NCBI GenBank assembly: GCA_964563135.1
Contig: CAZLWV010000020.1
Coordinates: 7,579-71,578 of the forward strand
Reading direction: 5' to 3'
DNA length: 64,000 nt
Source: JAAYAY01 sp964563135
GTDB lineage: Bacteria; Planctomycetota; Planctomycetia; Pirellulales; Thermoguttaceae
The notes under the pieces were generated by a model that had not been told where the DNA came from, did no database searches, and was given only the letters and a program-made list of their open reading frames with translations. Positions 60,421-64,000 of this stretch are shown here, in pieces. Made by a program: the position numbers and the translations under genes. The first letter of the stretch is position 1. Every line of letters starts with the position of its first letter.

Positions 60421-61418
60421 GGGACTGGCAAAAGACCAGAGCACCGCAGCGATGCAAATTGAGTGGCCTGGGATCTGCTCATGGCACTGGTCGGGCCCGG
60501 CGTTCCTCCTCCTCTTGGTCGGGTCTTGCCGAACGAGCCTGATCGGACTCTCTTTCTCGATACCCATCAGGGGTGGGAGGCCGTTCACGCGCAAGCGATG
60601 GGTCCAGCCAGGCCAAGGCCGCCCGCCAGCGGGCGGGAGCCGCTTGAGATTCGTTCATCGTCGGTACCCCATGTCCATAGCGCAATCCCGGCGCCCTTGC
60701 GTGCCCGTGGCGTCAGGATCACAACCGCCGAGCCCGTACCGCGCCAGATTGCGCGCCACCGGCACCCTCTAGCCTCTTCCTTCTGACCCGTTCCCACGCC
60801 CCGTGGGTCGGACGAAAACCGTCGGCATACCGCAGCACTCCACCTTCGAACCCTCTGGACCACCTCAGAGGGATCAGGCAGACTCGACTCGATCAATCCG
60901 ACGTTTCTCCCACACCTTCAACGAACAACTCGACCGAGCGCTTCACAGAATACACGACGCACCCAACACAACAAATGTTCGAGTCTTCTTGGACGAAACC
61001 TCCCCGGCCAGACGCGACCCGCTTCTCACCCGCCTTCCCGCGACCTTCCTGGCAGCCTGTTCCTCGGGGGGGACCTTCCCGGCCCTCGCCAATCGCCCCA
61101 GGTGCCCGGTGGAGGGAGAGACACGTTGTTCTTATCGAACCCCGCGTCCTACGCTCGTGAATCGGAGTCGCACACACCACCTCGCTGGACCTTACCTGTC
61201 CATTTACCCCTGCGACTGCAATTCACTCCACGGTTCCCTCCCCGGAGCACTGGGGAGACCCACTTCTCTGTTGCGGTAAGTACGGTACGTCCACGCCTTC
61301 TGCACGTCCCAATAGGACCTTAACGACTTCTTCGTTCCGAGCGCACGGATATTTTCCCAGAGTATTCCCTTGGGACAGAACTTGACCCCAGCTAACCCGC
61401 TTGAGGGATCATCTGCTG
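60421..61418. other. one-kilobase stretch without recognisable gene
   Basis: 998 bp between convergent genes. Short frames here have biased, non-protein-like composition (Pro/Arg/Ser-rich). One modest hairpin, CTCCCC (61238-61243) with GGGGAG (61252-61257) over an 8-nt loop, could end a transcript. No tRNA, rRNA or small-RNA signature was recognised by eye. Confidence 0.5.
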
Positions 61419-64000
61419 TCACCTGGGTTGAGGGATGGCAAACACACACCCGGCCGCCCAAGCCCATTCGGGTAGCGCATCCCTCCGCCGCTCCGTGAAT
61501 TGGGCGGAGCCCCTCTGCATTGACGGACCAAGCCGACCGTCATTTGGAGTACTGCCTGCACTCCAGAGAAACGGTTTGCCGGCCGCGAGAACAAGAGTCG
61601 TGTCGCCCACCGCCTGGTTGTGTCGTTCGATCGGCTCGGGGAAACCCTGGGGAAAGTAGAAAAACATCTCGCCGCTGTAGGGATCGAGGGGAACGTCGCT
61701 GAGATACTCTCCTCTCAATTCCTCCAGGCTTGCCGCAAGGGATTCGTGCTCGATCTGCCACGCCGCCAGGGCCATCTGGATGCGCGTCGATCGGCGGAGC
61801 AATTCGATCGTTATGAGTTGGTCCGCCGCCCAACGAAGATCGCGAGAATACAGCCACAAATCGGGCGACATGCGTAACGGTTGCGGCACATTGCCTCGCT
61901 TCGCTACGAATCGGATTCGCTGGAGGACATCCTGCGGAACCTGCCGGCCAAGGGCAAGTGCCGTTTGCACCTGTTGATACGTCTGCAATTCGGTCGAGGT
62001 CAGGAGTCGCAGGGCCCGCCGCGCTCGCTGGCGTTCCCACGGCATCCAGTAGATGATCGGTCCGGTTCCCGCTTCCGTCCCCAGGCGCTGGTACATCTCG
62101 TCGACGTTGCCGTCAATGACTTCGGTCATCTCCACATAGTACGACTTGATGGCGTCGTCGAACGGAACGCGACGCTCGCTCAGTTCCTCCAACTTGCGCG
62201 TTGCAGCCAGTATTCGGTCTTTGGTCTGGCCGGGTTGGGTGGTCCAATTCACCAAATCGGCAAGTACCCGTTGTTCGACATACGCGCCCATGAGCATGAT
62301 CGCCGGATCGAGATACACCTGGTTGGCCATCCGCAGCGTCGCCAGATAGCACTCCGCGGCACCGTCCAGATCGCCCTGCTCCTGAAGACGACTGCCCTGT
62401 CGCCGAACCGCTTCGGCAAGTTTCTCGGTCGCCTCTGCGGATCTTGCGGGCAAGTATTTGCTGAGTGCGTCACATTCGGCGCGCCGGCTCGCCTTCACGA
62501 TCAGATCGATGGCCTCTTGGTTTTCGGCGCCGCTTGCCTGTCCGGCGGTCAAGTCGTAGGCCCGGCGATACATCTCCGCCGTTTCCTTTGCCTCCGGCGA
62601 CGGTGCGGCGGTGAACGCCGCCACGTCAAATCCCGGGTCGACCAGCGGGACCGAGTAGGCGCGATAGAGGCAGACCCCCGCAAGAATCGCCGCTGCCGGG
62701 AGGACCGTGACCGTCGCCGCGGGCAGCCAACTCTTCAGCGAGTTGCTCTCCAGCAGCCAGCCGCGAGTACGCACGCGAGTGGCAATGAGCAAGATCATGG
62801 GGATTGGCAGGACCGACCAGAACAGCGGCACGTGGAGAATCAGCATGGCGAACGTCCACAGCCCCAGCAGAACAGAGCCCACGATGGCTAACGTACCGCA
62901 GAGGATGCCGGACCGGATCAGCATCGAACAGAACTGCCCGAAGCAGTAGGCGATCGGAATACCAAGTACGGTTGTCAGGCCGGGAATCCACAGAGCATAG
63001 TAGGTATCCGACGGGTTGTGGCCCCAGTGAAACGCGGCAAGGGCAATGGGAACGCTTGCGAAGGCCGTCCAGACCAAGACGGCGGCAATCCAAACCGGCT
63101 GCCGGCTCCACCAGACCGACCGCGGCGATATCCCGCGATCGGCGAGGAAGCGGAACTGCATCTGCATCTGGTCGCCGGCGAATACATTGGCGCCGGCAAG
63201 CGGAATGATCGTCATCCCCACCCAGATCGCCAATGCGGAGCAACCTGATACAAGATCGTAGAACCAACGCAGGCGGGGAAGCGATCGACGAAACGGATCT
63301 GCAAATCCGCCGTGCCAGATCAGTCCAAGCAGAGCCGCCGCAAAGATTATGCTGAGGGTGAAGAGCATCCCCTTCGACTGCCGCCACTGGAGCCACACGA
63401 GATGGCTGAACCGGCTGATTCGTGCGGGCGTTGTCTCCATGACTCGAGCGTCCGTTTCAGCCAATTCCTCACGACGTTCCTTGCGGCCTGCAGCAATTCG
63501 CCCCGTGGACGGTTCGCGATACCAGCGGGCGGCGAGCCCTACGTCAACGGCAGCCACCACCCCAATCACGACCGCCAAGAAAGCGGACCCTATCCAGCCC
63601 GAGGCGTTGGCTTGTACACCGAGGACCGTGTCGAGGAGCCACATGAGAAAGAACATACTCAAGCCCGCGGCGCAGCCGCCAAGCACCGCCGCCTGCACCG
63701 CATGACGCATCAGCAGCGAGAAGAACGCCGCCCAGACGAAGAGGAGCGTTGAGCCGACGGCCCAGGACAGACACGCTCCGCCGACAGCCTCAGCCAATTC
63801 CGTCGCCGCCGGCATAGAGGCCCACGAATCCATGCGCAGCGCAAGGATTGCCGCCGATGCGCTCAAGGCAATCACCAGCAGCGGCGCGCTGACGACCGTG
63901 AACGCGATCTTGCTGACAGACGTCTGAAGGCCCTTGGTCGGCAGTGCTCGCAGAAAGTCATAGGTCCCGTTCTCGTGCTCCAAGGCAAATGCCGTTGCTC
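61419..64000 (-). CDS. ABC-2-type permease with large soluble C-terminal domain, 5' end cut by window edge
   Basis: At least 860 residues; the frame remains open to the window edge (ATAFALEHENGTYDFLRALP precedes the first internal start), so the true N-terminus lies outside. EHENGTYDFLRALPTKGLQT is the cytoplasmic loop after the first helix of ABC-2 exporter permeases. At least ten hydrophobic segments follow, for example LLVIALSASAAILAL, AFLAVVIGVVAAVDVGL, FTLSIIFAAALLGLIWH and TALVFWVTAFASVPIAL-type stretches. From about residue 460 the protein turns soluble, with helical repeats (NQEAIDLIVKASRRAECDAL, DLDGAAECYLATLRMANQVY). The ATP-binding partner would lie beyond the edge. Substrate unknown. 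Confidence 0.8.
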   Translation of the reverse strand, partial: ATAFALEHENGTYDFLRALPTKGLQTSVSKIAFTVVSAPLLVIALSASAAILALRMDSWASMPAATELAEAVGGACLSWAVGSTLLFVWAAFFSLLMRHAVQAAVLGGCAAGLSMFFLMWLLDTVLGVQANASGWIGSAFLAVVIGVVAAVDVGLAARWYREPSTGRIAAGRKERREELAETDARVMETTPARISRFSHLVWLQWRQSKGMLFTLSIIFAAALLGLIWHGGFADPFRRSLPRLRWFYDLVSGCSALAIWVGMTIIPLAGANVFAGDQMQMQFRFLADRGISPRSVWWSRQPVWIAAVLVWTAFASVPIALAAFHWGHNPSDTYYALWIPGLTTVLGIPIAYCFGQFCSMLIRSGILCGTLAIVGSVLLGLWTFAMLILHVPLFWSVLPIPMILLIATRVRTRGWLLESNSLKSWLPAATVTVLPAAAILAGVCLYRAYSVPLVDPGFDVAAFTAAPSPEAKETAEMYRRAYDLTAGQASGAENQEAIDLIVKASRRAECDALSKYLPARSAEATEKLAEAVRRQGSRLQEQGDLDGAAECYLATLRMANQVYLDPAIMLMGAYVEQRVLADLVNWTTQPGQTKDRILAATRKLEELSERRVPFDDAIKSYYVEMTEVIDGNVDEMYQRLGTEAGTGPIIYWMPWERQRARRALRLLTSTELQTYQQVQTALALGRQVPQDVLQRIRFVAKRGNVPQPLRMSPDLWLYSRDLRWAADQLITIELLRRSTRIQMALAAWQIEHESLAASLEELRGEYLSDVPLDPYSGEMFFYFPQGFPEPIERHNQAVGDTTLVLAAGKPFLWSAGSTPNDGRLGPSMQRGSAQFTERRRDALPEWAWAAGCVFAIPQPR

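Noticed and set aside
1..64000. tRNA, rRNA, CRISPR or transposase genes
   Set aside because: No acceptor/T-loop pattern, no regularly spaced repeats and no transposase motif were found by eye in either strand.

Overview
The window looks like a GC-rich chromosomal contig from a Planctomycetota member, probably in or near the Pirellulales/Thermogutta group, and probably from a metagenome-derived draft because it carries three N-filled assembly gaps. This placement is inferred from gene content: an ECF sigma factor coupled to a FecR-like protein, an HzsA-related multi-domain protein with CXXCH motifs, DUF1080, DUF4838, DUF4091 and DUF2961 (GH172) glycan proteins, many Tat-type leaders, and a hopanoid operon. 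No tRNA, rRNA, CRISPR array, insertion sequence or phage gene was recognised.

Layout. 1-2.9 kb holds housekeeping genes: a partial LptF/LptG permease, a TIM-barrel sugar isomerase-like protein, an ArfB-like GGQ peptidyl-tRNA hydrolase and a UVR-motif protein. 3.0-8.5 kb is a self-contained sigma-54 circuit. A XylR-type activator sits beside two tandem TTTCA-N3-TGAAA sites spaced 21 bp apart. It faces a -24/-12 promoter that precedes an M20 metallohydrolase, an acetate kinase and a second, catalytically degenerate acetate kinase homologue. 8.6-14.6 kb holds a secreted propeller protein and a sigma / FecR / repeat-protein signalling operon.

14.9-49.4 kb is a long block of predicted secreted glycan-active proteins: GH5-like (two), DUF4091/GH123-like, GH78 rhamnosidase, DUF4838, GH172, two Tat-exported proteins of unknown type, GH36-like, DUF1080 and GH20. 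It also contains a CehA/McbA hydrolase, a C69 peptidase, a metallophosphoesterase, an alkaline phosphatase, a LVIVD propeller, a UroD-like protein and the HzsA-related protein. I see no SusC/SusD pair, no TonB receptor and no sulfatase, so uptake must be encoded elsewhere or work differently.

51.4-55.5 kb is the hopanoid operon hpnF-hpnH-hpnG: squalene-hopene cyclase, adenosylhopane synthase and a nucleoside phosphorylase-like protein. The right end carries a propeller/toroid-like secreted protein, a hybrid PAS-histidine kinase with receiver and HPt domains, about 1 kb with no recognisable gene, and a partial ABC-2-type permease that runs off the edge.

The strongest candidate for an undescribed system is the 3.0-8.5 kb module. 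A deacylase-type hydrolase, a kinase and a pseudokinase appear to be controlled together by a ligand-sensing sigma-54 activator, and the operator and promoter elements are readable directly in the sequence.
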